Positions 32,183 through 42,462 of a DNA stretch of 64,000 nt are shown piece by piece. Within the stretch, counting starts at the first letter, position 1. Each line of letters opens with the position of its first letter. The position numbers were made by a program, and so were the translations under genes. The DNA comes from Rebecca billardiae RCC1528 (Eukaryota; Haptophyta). The DNA lies in contig OZ251255.1 in assembly GCA_965240325.2 (NCBI GenBank), forward strand, positions 496,001 through 560,000, read 5' to 3'. Below the pieces are notes generated by a model, which searched no databases, was not told the origin of the DNA, and worked only from the letters and a program-made list of their open reading frames with translations.

Positions 32183-33607
32183 ATGTCCACCGAGCGCGCC
32201 CCGCTGCTACGCCCGCGCACGCCCGCGCCACCCCGCGCGCCCGACCTCGAGTGGGCGCGCTCGACGGTGCCGGCGTCCCCGCAGCGCCCCGCCGCATGCC
32301 GAGGGCCGCTCCTCCCCATGGTCGCGTTCGCGCTTCTGCTGTGGGGCGTTGACCTGCTGTCCGGCGGCGACGATGACGACGAGGGCGGCGCCGTGGCGGA
32401 CGTGTACTGGGCGTTCGACCTGTGCCCGTCCGAGAGCTCGGAGGGCGGCGGCGTGCTCGCGTGGGAGTCCGTCCCGCTGCTCCCCGCCGAGCTCTGCCCC
32501 GTGCGCGCGCAGGCGCAGCCGGTGCGGATGGCGGTGCAGCTCGACGACGTGGCGCCTTCGTCCGCGTTCACGTTGGCCGCGCTCCGCCCGGCGAGCCTGG
32601 CGGGCGAGGTGGTCGTGCGCGTGCTCGCCGCAGACGGGCGCGTGCTCCTTCCACCGACCAGCCACCGCTTCGAGCGTGCCGCGCACGGCCGCCAGCTCGC
32701 CTCTGCCGAGCGCGCCGACGGCGGCCGCTCCGCCGCCGTGACCGGCGCGCCGATGCCGACAGCGCGCGGGCTGCTCAAGGGTGGCACCTTCGGTGGCTTC
32801 CACGCGTGGCACTCGCCCGGCGCGAGTGGGTATCACACGAGTGGCTATCGCACGTGGGGTCGCTTCCGGCCGTGGGGCGCGGCGCACTGGCGCTCGGCCG
32901 GCGGGCAGGCGGGCGCCACGCCCCCTGGGCTTGGGCTGGTGAGGGCGCTGCGCTCCGCCGCGCATGCGGCGGAGCCTGCGTGCGCGGCTGCGCCGAGCGT
33001 GGGCGGGAGCGCGGTGGGGGGCGCTCCCGCGCGCAGCGAGTGCGTCGCGTGCCTCGACTCCGCGCAGCACGTGCGCGAGCCGTTGGGTGGCGCGGCCATG
33101 GGCGACGGCGCGGCCGCGGCGGCCCGTGGCGGCGTGGGCGGCGCGGGCGAGTCCACGGCGGCCGCGGCCGGCGGCGGCGCGCCGGACGCGGCCGTCTTCA
33201 GCGCCCAAGCACCGGACTTCCCGCTGGCGCTCGAGCTGCTCAGCGCCCGGCTCATCGAGCCAGTGCCGCCCGCCAGCGACCCGTCTGCTCCCGCTGCCGA
33301 CCCCGGTCGGCTCTCTTTCGGCCTGCAAGGGGCGGTGCCGCTTGCCGCGCTGCCAGCAGGCTCGGCGCAGCGCGGCGCCGGCGCTGGCTGGGGAAACCGC
33401 ACAGCCGTGGCGGAGGTGTGCGACCGGACCCGCGGGCGCGCCGAGCTGTTGGCGGGCTGGCGCGCGCACTGGCAGCGGCACGACGGCGCTGTGGCAGCCG
33501 ACCCGGGGCCCGGCGTTGGCGGCGCCCCGGCAGTGATCCCGGTGCCAGCTCGTCCGCCGCCGCCGGAGCTGATGTTCACACTCGTCCCCGCGCCCGCCGA
33601 CGGCTGA
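32183..33607 (+). CDS. membrane protein of unknown function
   Basis: 474 residues, single exon. Start chosen at [14 protein letters not shown]; the frame is open upstream but there it overlaps SNU13. One hydrophobic segment near residues 43-62 ([20 protein letters not shown]) fits a signal anchor with a short basic, dileucine-containing cytoplasmic tail. After an acidic patch (GGDDDDEGG) there is a beta-rich, possibly extracellular region ([19 protein letters not shown], then [20 protein letters not shown]), a Gly/Trp/Tyr segment near residue 205 ([20 protein letters not shown]), and Ala/Gly-rich low complexity. No family recognised. Confidence 0.6.
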   Translation: MSTERAPLLRPRTPAPPRAPDLEWARSTVPASPQRPAACRGPLLPMVAFALLLWGVDLLSGGDDDDEGGAVADVYWAFDLCPSESSEGGGVLAWESVPLLPAELCPVRAQAQPVRMAVQLDDVAPSSAFTLAALRPASLAGEVVVRVLAADGRVLLPPTSHRFERAAHGRQLASAERADGGRSAAVTGAPMPTARGLLKGGTFGGFHAWHSPGASGYHTSGYRTWGRFRPWGAAHWRSAGGQAGATPPGLGLVRALRSAAHAAEPACAAAPSVGGSAVGGAPARSECVACLDSAQHVREPLGGAAMGDGAAAAARGGVGGAGESTAAAAGGGAPDAAVFSAQAPDFPLALELLSARLIEPVPPASDPSAPAADPGRLSFGLQGAVPLAALPAGSAQRGAGAGWGNRTAVAEVCDRTRGRAELLAGWRAHWQRHDGAVAADPGPGVGGAPAVIPVPARPPPPELMFTLVPAPADG

Positions 33608-33814
33608 CCGCTGCTTAGGACGACAACGCTACAGCGACGACGCATCAAGATTGCCACCGCCTTGCTATGAGGCCAACCCCACTGCGCATCATGAACCGGC
33701 TGAGTTCGCGATGTCCGGCGCTGGAGAAATGACGGACGACGGTTGGCCCGCTCCCGGACCTTGGCGACCGACCAGTAGCCGCGAAGCACGAGCGGGGCGC
33801 GGGGCGGCCGAGCC

Positions 33815-35460
33815 ATGGCGACGAGCGCGGAGCCCGCGGCGGATCTGCCCTGGCTGGAGAAGTACCGGCCGACGGATGTGGAGAGCATCGTCGGGAACGA
33901 GGACACAGTGGCCCGCCTCGCGGTCATCGCGCGCGAGGGCAACATGCCCAACATCATCCTCTCGGTGCGCGCGGCGCGCGCGCGCGAAAAGTCGGCTGGG
34001 AGACGCGTGCGGTGCGCGCGCCGCGCTCACCGCGCACGGTGCGCCGCGGCCGCCGCGCGCGCAGGGGCCGCCCGGCACGGGTAAGACCACCTCCGTCCTC
34101 TGCGTCTCGCGTGCGCTGCTCGGCGACGCGTGGCGAGAGGGCGTGCTGGAGCTGAACGCTTCGGACGAGCGCGGCATCGACGTCGTGCGGAACCGCATCA
34201 AGGGCTTCGCGCAGAAGAAGGTGACGCTGCCGCCCGGCCGGCACAAGATCGTGATCCTGGACGAGGCGGACTCGATGACCGTCGGCGCGCAGCAGGCGCT
34301 CCGCCGCACGATGGAGGTGCACTCGTCCACCACGCGCTTCGCGCTCGCATGCAACATCTCGTCGAAGATCATCGAACCCATCCAGTCGCGCTGCGCCGTG
34401 CTGCGGTACACGAAGCTGTCGGACGAGCAGGTGCTGCACCGGCTGCTGCACGTGCTCGAGCGCGAGCAGGTGGAGCACGACGACGGCGGCCTCGACGCGC
34501 TCATCTTCACCGCGGAGGGCGACATGCGCCAGGCGCTGAACAACGCGCAGGCGACCGCCGCGGGCTTCGGCACCGTCACCGCGCACCACGTGATGAAGGC
34601 ACGCGCCGCGCGAGCGCCGCGCGCCCCGCTGGGGCTCGGCGGGCCCGGTGCAGACCCCGCGCACGGGCGTGCGGGCCAGCCAGGGCGGGGGCAGCCGAGC
34701 GGGCGCCCCGCGCGCGCGCGCGGCGCGGCTGGCTGCCTGTCGCCAGCGCCCTCATGCCCTGCCTGCCTGCCTGCCGCCTGGCCGCGCTCGCCCCGCCCCG
34801 CGCATCGGCACGGGACCACGCGCGCGGCTGCGCGCGGCCGCAGGTGTGCGACCAGCCGCACCCGCTGCTGCTGCAGGAGCTCGTCAAGGCCGCGCTCGAC
34901 GGCAACTTTGACGGCGCGCACAACGTACTTACCCAGCTATGGGACGACGGGTACGCGGCCGTGGACATTGTCGGCTCGCTGTTCCGGATCGTCAAGTACA
35001 TGGACTGCCCGGAGGTGGGTGGCGGGGCGCTGCCGCGTGCGCGTGCGCGTGCGGGTGCGTGTGCGTGTGTGTGTGGGTGGGCGTGGGCCTGTGCGTGCGT
35101 GCCGCGCGCGTGGCCGTCGCGCGGCGCGCCGGCCCCCCGTGGACTGCCCAGAGGTCGGCGGCCTCCGCTGCCGTGAGTGGGCGCGCGCTGCCGCTCTGTG
35201 CGCCAGCCTGCAGCCGCCTGACGCGCACGCCCGCGCCGCCGCCGCCCGGCACCGCACGCGCCCGCCCGCCCGCCCGCGCGCAGGACGCCAAGCTCGAGAT
35301 GATCCGCGAGGTGGGGCTGTGCCACATGCGCGTGCTCGAGGGGCTGGACTCGTTCATGCAGATCTCGGCGCTGATCTGCAAGGTGTGCCTGCCGGCGGCG
35401 CTGCGCAAGAAGCGCGCGGCCGTGCACGGCGGCGGCGCGGCGGCCGGCTCGCAGCGCTGA
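33815..35460 (+). CDS. RFC2: replication factor C subunit 2 (clamp loader), 4 exons
   Basis: 343 residues from exons 33815-33964, 34065-34598, 34844-35014 and 35284-35460, all phase 0. AAA+ small subunit of the complex that loads PCNA on DNA. Visible motifs: LPWLEKYRP and a GNEDTVARL box at the N-terminus, Walker [10 protein letters not shown] (residues 51-59, created exactly at the first splice junction), [15 protein letters not shown], Walker B VILDEAD, and the arginine-finger motif [10 protein letters not shown]. The collar region begins [18 protein letters not shown]. The VCDxPHPLL sequence places it with animal RFC2 / yeast Rfc4 rather than other small subunits. Intron 2 has a GC donor (AAG|GCACGC at 34599); no GT donor fits the frame. 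Intron 3 (35015-35283) contains a near-copy of the preceding exon end. Confidence 0.96.
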
Positions 35461-37706
35461 CCGAGGTGCGGGTGGCGTGCCGTGCGGCTCTCGGCGTCGG
35501 GCCGTGCCGCTGCCAGCGGGCTCACAGTGACCGACAGCAGTCCGATGCCAGTGTCGTCGCCAGCAGTGAGGCGAGTAGGCGACGGACTGCTCAGTGCCAC
35601 AGTCATCTCAGCTGCGGCTCTCTCTCTCTCGTCTCTCTCGTCATCAGTCTCTCTCTCTGGCTCTCTCTGACTCTGCTCCGCGTATACATGCATACGTACA
35701 CATCATCATATCACGCGAGCTGCAAGAATTAATCATCTATAGCCTGGTCCATCCCGATTTTCGCCAGTGAAAAAGCCTTTTCGGATTTTGGGCGCCTGAT
35801 TTCTCCCGATTTTCTAGTCGTCGCTCGTCGCGCTCGTCAAAAATCGCCACCGGCCGTCCGACGGCTCGCCGCGACGAAGGTCGGGAAGGGGCTCGAGAGC
35901 CTCGACTGGACGACTGCGCCGCCTCATGTCAGGTGTAGTGCTGGACACATCGTTCGGGTGCCCCGGTGGTGTGCGTGCACACCTTGAGCGACATGTCTGC
36001 GTTGCTTCCGCCGCCCGCGGTCCGTCGCCAGGTCGACTTCTCGCCTGACGGCGCGCGTCGAACGCTCACCTGCTGGGTTGCGCGGCGCCTTCGAGACGGG
36101 CCACCTCGGGTAATATGCGGGCCACGCGACGGCTCGTGTGGGCCACCGCCTACCCCTAGCATGTACTCGATGCCACCACCAGCGTTGGGCGCGCCGCGCA
36201 TCGCCAACGCTTCATCCGGCCAGTCCCGTCACGTTTGCGCATGGGTCGTCCTGAGCGGCGGCTGTCGATTTGTGCTCCTCGTGGAGCTGTATGACGGGCT
36301 GGTGGCGAGCAGGATGGCTCGCCTTGTGGGGCTGGGTGTGTACAGTCGCAGTGTAGTGGCTGCCGGCTGACTCCCATCGCCTGGGTGCTGCTTTACCGTC
36401 ATGGCCTTTGCTGCGAGCACAAGGTCGAGGATCGTACCGCGGTCTGCGAGGCAGAGTCGACGGAGTCGTCGCTTGAAGATGGTTGAGAGCGCTCATACGT
36501 CTTCCTTGGTGTCGTGCGGCTACTCCAGCACGCAAGGCTCGCGCTCTGGCACGTGTTTGGTGTCCATGGGTGGCACATTGTGCCATTCGGGTGGCTCGGA
36601 AGCACGTGCTCGGGTGTCTTTCCCGTTTACGCGCGGTGGGCCAAGTCACCACGCAAGGCCAGAGCATGTCATGGCACGCAGAGGGTGCCCATGAACGATC
36701 CCCACCCCGGTGGTGGCCGTAGGCGCACTCGAAGCGGTCGCATCGTCACCCGCGGATCACATCAGTCCGCCGTTGAGGCTGTCGGGCGAGCAAAGACGTG
36801 CGATCTGACCCTTGGACGGGCAGCTAGAATCGCGATTATGCCTCATCTAAGGACGCACATGTCGTCGTTGTAGGCAGTACTGATGCCCCAAGTGAAAGGG
36901 TGGGCGTGGCACGCGACTTGACAGCTTGAAATACTCGATGCACGCCGCCATGGACACGCGATCCGGATCCATTGCGAACCTGCCGTGTGGCTCACGGCGG
37001 CGCGCGTTGTGCCGCAGATCGGCCAGTTGCCACGCAGGAGATGGTCTCCAGACCAGGTCCAGCACCTGACCGACTGCCGCACGCCTGGCCGGGTGGGAGT
37101 CCGGCCCTCTTCTTGTCTGCAGGAGTGCGCGGAAGGCCAGGCGGAGCCTCGTCCGACCACTGCACCCCGAGCGCCGCACTAATCGTGCAGCCTGGGACAG
37201 CTACCCACCTATGGCGAATATGTAACGACATAGTGGTATTTTAATTATACAGGTCCAGAACTCATACGTATGCGGGTACATTGCCCATAATATGCGGGTA
37301 TAAATGGGTAATATAGTCGATCTTGCAGTAGTTGAGTACGGCCACTTGCGCACCGAGACCACAGCCCATCCGAATGGCCTGTACCAGGGTTCATGCTCGC
37401 CTCGACGTACGCCAATAAGTAAGTTCGTGCGTTTGGGCTCATTTAGGCTAAGTACTTACCCACATTCGGACTGACGATTCTCTATGTGTCCGTAGTTGTC
37501 CGCGGCGCGCGCGCGCACGCTCACGACGGGCCACGGATGCGATTTTTACTTTTAGGCCGAAACTTTTGCTGCGCCCGGGCTGGGCCCATTTGTTACGCTG
37601 TTTCCGGGTGTGAGCGCGTGCCTAGGGGCCCGCGTTCATTTGGCGATAAAATCCCCGAAAGTGCTCCAGTGCGTTTGGACCAGGCTATCATCTATATATA
37701 TAATAA
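35461..37706. other. intergenic region with a microsatellite and repeat copy C
   Basis: Holds a (TC)n-rich tract at about 35617-35670 and dispersed repeat copy C (about 37230-37650). Reading frames up to about 150 codons are present on both strands at 36.0-37.2 kb, but they overlap each other and show no recognisable motif. Confidence 0.5.
37230..37650. repeat. dispersed repeat family, copy C
   Basis: Same orientation and block order as the copy at 3540-3960 (GGGTAAT-TCGATCTTGC, GCCAATAAGT, CTCTATGTG, GCGC-rich, ACTTTTGCT-CGCCC). It ends just below the 3' end of the first cyclin gene. Confidence 0.55.
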
Positions 37707-38948
37707 TTAATAGCAGCAGGCGGGCGTCTGATCTCGCGGGTGATCGACCCGGCCGTGGGCAGGGCCCGGGCCGCCGCCGCCTGGCGCCGGTCGATTGCGG
37801 GACAACATCAACAGCAGCTCGGAACACGGTGGCGGTGGAATGCAAGGGTGATGGCCGTCAACGCCGTGCCGGCCATCGGCGCGCGCAGCGGCGGCGCAAC
37901 CGGGGCGTCCTCCTCCTCCACGGTTGGGGCTGGTGGCGCTGCTGCTGCTGCTGTATGTTGCCGCTGCTGCTAGGTAGGGCGCAAGGCTGAGCTCGCGATG
38001 CTTGCGGATGCCGACTGCGCGAGGAGGTCCATAACTCACTGGTGCGTCGCCCGGCTGGGTGTCTTTGGCGCTGCCGGAACGCCGTCCCTGCTGGTCAACC
38101 GCGGTGTTGGCCTGCGCTGGTCGGTGCTGTTGACGCGGATGATGTTCACTCTCCGGCTCTTGCTGCCGCTGCTGCTGCGCTCGGGATGTGGCACGCGCGG
38201 CGCGCGCGCGGCCGAAGAGGTTGCGCACGGCGTGCAGCGTGCCCGAGAGCCGCCCAGGCGGCGGGCTCGGTGGAGTGGCGGCAGTCGGCGGCGGCCTGGG
38301 CGGCGAGCTCAGTGGAGTGCCGCAGGTTGGCAGCGGCGCGAGCGGTGCGGCGCTCGACCCGAAAACGACATCCGCAGGTGTGGTGCTGGGCTTTGGCGGC
38401 ACGTTGAGAGGAGGAATATGAGCGCATGGCGCGTGCACGCTCGCCATCCGCGCGAGCAGCGCGAGCGCGTCGTCGGGGCTGACCTGTGCCCACGCTGTGT
38501 GCTGGGCGAGATGCACGAACGCCTGATACTCGTCGAGCCCGACCAACATCGCCGAGCACTCGAGCAGCGTGCACCACGCCTCGAGCTCCGCGCAGCACAG
38601 CTCGGTCGGATGGTGGTTGGCCGCTTCGGCGACGAGCGGGAGCACGTTGTCGAAGCAGAGGTCGTTGTGAAACTTCTCGGCGAGGACGACGCACGCGGCG
38701 AAGTGAAGCGGCGCATCCGCCGCGAGGCGCTGCGACGCATCGCCCGCGAGCAGGCGGCCAAAGTATGCGGTTGCGAGCACGAGCGACTCGACGCGGACGC
38801 ACGACACCCAGTGCGTGTCGGGCCGCAGGCCGTGCTCGGGGGCGATCGCGGCGAGCAGCTTGCGCATGCTCCTGTGCATCGCGTTCGGCGGCGGCTCGGC
38901 GTGCGCGTCCGTGCACGCTACGTCCGGGACGGCAGTGGCAGGTGGCAT
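37707..38948 (-). CDS. cyclin-box protein, copy A
   Basis: 413 residues, single exon. Start chosen at MPPATAVPDVAC (38948) because it is shared with the other two copies; the frame is open to 39017. Residues about 25-150 form a cyclin N-terminal fold of the PHO80/CycU/P type: VESLVLATAYFGRLLAG, then LHFAACVVLAEKFHNDLCFD, then CCAELEAWCTLLECSAMLVG. These correspond to the helices that contact a cyclin-dependent kinase. A Pro-rich linker and a Gln/Gly/Pro low-complexity tail follow (residues about 205-413). It is one of three copies in the window. It has the longest C-terminus; copy C stops about 80 residues earlier at a CAG-repeat length change. Confidence 0.8.
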   Translation of the reverse strand: MPPATAVPDVACTDAHAEPPPNAMHRSMRKLLAAIAPEHGLRPDTHWVSCVRVESLVLATAYFGRLLAGDASQRLAADAPLHFAACVVLAEKFHNDLCFDNVLPLVAEAANHHPTELCCAELEAWCTLLECSAMLVGLDEYQAFVHLAQHTAWAQVSPDDALALLARMASVHAPCAHIPPLNVPPKPSTTPADVVFGSSAAPLAPLPTCGTPLSSPPRPPPTAATPPSPPPGRLSGTLHAVRNLFGRARAARATSRAQQQRQQEPESEHHPRQQHRPAQANTAVDQQGRRSGSAKDTQPGDAPVSYGPPRAVGIRKHRELSLAPYLAAAATYSSSSSATSPNRGGGGRPGCAAAARADGRHGVDGHHPCIPPPPCSELLLMLSRNRPAPGGGGPGPAHGRVDHPRDQTPACCY

Positions 38949-39256
38949 CGATCCCCGGTCGACGTGGTCGTCGTGGCCTCCGCAGTCGCGACAGTTCGTT
39001 CGGCGGCAGATTCCCACCCAAGTACCTCCGTATCATGGTCATGTTGAATGTGAGATGAATACGAATCGATCCATCTCCAATGTATTTGTATTAATCATGA
39101 AGTAGTGATGCATTTTGTTGTTTCATTAGTAACGTAACACATACTAATTATATATATATATATATGATTTAAAGACACAGGCACTCATCCATCGCTAGAT
39201 TGTCCCCTTCGTGGAACGGTGCTGACGCAGGGCGTGGCCTGCGCAAGCTCGCGAGG

Positions 39257-41975
39257 ATGATGATCGCGCCGCGCGGCCTCGCCGCCGCCGCGCTCGCAAC
39301 GCTCGCGCTAACGCATCTTGCTGCCACGACTGCCGCCGAGACCAAGGCCCCTGCAAGGTGCGCGCCGTGCAGTTTTATGGGCGTGCCGTGCGACCGCGGC
39401 CACATCAAAAGCTGCGCAGCGCATGCGGAGCCTTGCGAAGGGATCGGGAAGAGGGTCACGGCGCGTGCAGGCGCATGGCTTGTTGGTTCGTGCCTGTACC
39501 TGCTGGTCGTTGAATATCACCACGGCGCGCGTGGGCACGCCCCGCGCCGGACTTACTGCCGCCTTCGCGCGCCGTGGCCTCACATGGCAGTGTCGGGGCG
39601 CGACGGCAGCTCGGCTACTACCCTGGCACGAGCGGCCCGGATACGCTGATTGGCGGGGACGCTGGCGACAGCAACGCCACCTCTGCAGGCGCACCGGAGG
39701 CCAACTACATCCAAGGCGGTGCTGGTGACGACAGCCTCTTCGGCGGTGACGGGGGCGATGGTGATGGTGTCGATGGTGCAGCCGTCTACAACGTCATCGA
39801 CGGCGAGGATGGCGATGACACCATCGTGGGAGGCAAAGGCGGCGACGCTGCTGGCGGCGTCGACGGTGGCGGTGGCTCTGCATACAATGTTCTCACCGGC
39901 GGCCCCGGTGCTGATACGCTCGTGGGTGGCTCCGGTGGCAAGGCAACTGCTGACTGGTCCGAGGGTGGCTTTGTGAGCAACACAATCTACGGAGACAACA
40001 GACACGGACGACACGACGATCGCAGGCGGTGACGGCGGGTACGGGTCTGGCCATGCCTTTGCTCGCGGCGGCGCAGTGTTCAACTACCTCTTCGGCGACG
40101 GTGGTGCCAACGCATTTACTGGTGGGGATGGTGGGGACAGTTCCACGAGCGCGTTTGGTGGACTTGTGAGGAACTACATGTATGGCCAGGGAGGCGATGA
40201 CAAGTTCTATGCTGGCAACAACACTGGCACTGCAATGTCAGCCGGCGTGATGACTGGCCCCTCTTCCTGGTCCCGCACAATCGGAGGCTCAGTGGCGAAC
40301 ACTATCTACGCTGGCGATGGCAATGACTACGTCCTTGGCGGCAGCAGCTCAGGCACCCTTTTCGACCACAGCTCTGCAGGAATTGCAAAAAACTGTACGC
40401 TTGCGCGCCGGCGCGGCCCGCACTGCACACCTGCTGCTGCTGCTGCTTGTTGTCTGCTCGAGGATAGTAGCGCACATGCTGCCATCCACTCTGACATGAT
40501 GTTCTCCCTCCCGCGTGTCGTTGGCTTCTGCTGCGGGGGGCAGTGGCCTATCTTGGTGGCGGCGACGACAAGTTCATCGGAGGCAACCACGGGGATCTGA
40601 TCGGCGAGGGCTCGAGACTCCGCGCCTTCTTGAACTACTACGCCTACGGTAAGGCAGCTGATGCGCGCCATATTCTCGTGGCAGATGAGCATCTGTGTTT
40701 TTCGCGGACGTGCAGCTCTGCAGCTCGGCGGCCCCTGCGCGCGTGCCAGCTGCGCGGCTCAGCCCCCAATTGCGCCGTTCCCACCGCCCTTCGACCGCCT
40801 GCTCCTGCGCAACGTTCCAACAGGCGAGGACGGTGCAGATCGGCTGTACGGCGGGCACGGTGGCGACATCTTTGCAGCCGATGACTACAACTACGACGAG
40901 CTGAAGAACTATCTGTACGGCGAAGAGGGCAAGGACAAGATAGTTGGAGGCGATGGAAGCAACGCGAGGGCTGAGAATGCGGTCGGCCATGTCGTGCTGA
41001 ACGTCATGAACGGTGGCACTGGTCGGGATCGAATCCAACAAGGCGGCGACGCTGGCGACGGCAGCGAGCCAGGCTCCATTGGCGGAGAGGTGACCAACTT
41101 CTCGTACGGAGAGTACGGTAGCGACAGGCTCGTCGGCGGTGACGCTGGTGATGGCTCGCGCGGCGGCACTGGTGGCGCCGTCAAGAACGCGTTACTTGGT
41201 GGGCGCGGGGACGACATCCTTCGTGGTGGCAACGATGGCCAGGGTGAAGGCAAGTACGCTGGGCAGGTCTACAACCTGCTCGACGGTGTGCGCTGCGCCG
41301 CTGCACCGGGCACCGCGGGACTCGCCCCCTGCGCTCGGCGTCCTGTCAGCAAGTGCGCGCCTGTGTTGTGCGCACCGCCGATCCCTCCTCGCCGCTGCTC
41401 GCTTGCCAGGTGGCGAGGGTGACGATCTCATCTACGGCGGCGACGGCTACGACAAAATCATCGGTGCGCGCACGCTCTGATCCGAGCGCATTTGCGCGCA
41501 AGCAGCACGCGTGGTTGTGTGCAGCTGCTGTGCACCGCTGCAGCCGTACCCATGCGCAAGCCCTTCTGCGCCTGCCCGTGCTACTCTGCGCCTGTGCACT
41601 CGAGCAGCCGGAGAGGGCGCTGACGTGATCCACGCGAAGGACGGCAAGCGCGACGTGATCTACTTCGACTCTATGGACACTGTGCACCACGACAAGGGGC
41701 TGGACGTGCTCATTCAGACCGACTTGGTGTGCCCGGCTGGCTGCGTGCCCGAGCATCAGCCCACTCGCCGCCGCTCGCTCCTCTTTGGCCACTTCAAGCC
41801 GGTGCCGTCACCAGAGCCGATCCTGCACCCGGTCCCGGAGCCGCCGTCACCCGAGCCGATCCTGCACCCGGAGCCGACCCCCGAGCCCAGCCAGACGACA
41901 GAGTGCCCAGCTGGCTGCGAGTTGCCGACGGTCAGTGATGCACTCACGTCTCACCTCGCGCTGAGCTGCGGGTGA
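39257..41975 (+). CDS. secreted RTX-like calcium-binding repeat protein (about 6 exons, one apparent frameshift)
   Basis: Exon 1 (39257-39357) encodes a signal peptide (MIAPRGLAAAALATLALTHL). Inferred exons 39591-40394, 40544-40648, 40824-41285, 41410-41463 and 41608-41975 join in phase, each junction re-forming a Gly, Leu or Ala codon within repeats. The body is a run of glycine/aspartate nonapeptide-like repeats, for example GGAGDDSLFGGDGGDGDG, GEDGDDTIVGGKGGD and GEGDDLIYGGDGYDKIIAG. These fit the GGxGxDxUx pattern of bacterial hemolysin-type calcium-binding beta-rolls and alternate with N(Y/T)xYG blocks. Within exon 2 the frame shifts by one base near 39995-40005: GFVSNTIYGDN is in one frame and IAGGDGGYGSGHAFARGG in the next. 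The last exon encodes a domain with RRRSLLFGHF and a Pro-Glu-rich tail with two CPAGC motifs. Likely an extracellular calcium-binding or adhesion protein. Confidence 0.7.
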
Positions 41976-42462
41976 TGAGTTCAAGTTGAAGCACTACAGG
42001 CTATAGTACTACAGGACGAGCCGGCCTCCGCGACCGCATCGAGAATATGATGCATCGGCAGTGCCGATCACGATCACCCGCGCCGCGCCCGCAGATCCGA
42101 GCCGCGCGCGCCCGATTCCGGGCCAGCCCACCTGTCCCAGCCCACTATACGTCAAGCTCCGCGTCGCAGGGGGGCCGGCCCACTGTGACTCATTCGATCT
42201 ATATGCTATGGCGGGCCGTAGGTCCGCCCCTTGTAGTGCCCGGGAAAAAGATAAGAAAAAGAAAAAGAAAAAAGAAAATCGCCTCGCAGAGAAAAGAAAA
42301 TCGCCTCGCTCACTGCCAGGTCGCTTCGCTCACTACCGGGCGCCCTCGCAGCTCCCACTGGGGACGCTCGGCCGAAAACCATCTGCGGCCTGGCGCGGAG
42401 CGCGTGGGCGGCGCGCGCCAAATCCAACGCTAGCGCGGACATCGTGAGGGGATTCCCGAACG
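41976..42462. other. short intergenic region
   Basis: No gene recognised. It contains an A-rich patch (about 42243-42303, repeated AAAAAG and GAAAATCGCCTCGC units) downstream of the RTX-like gene. Confidence 0.5.
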
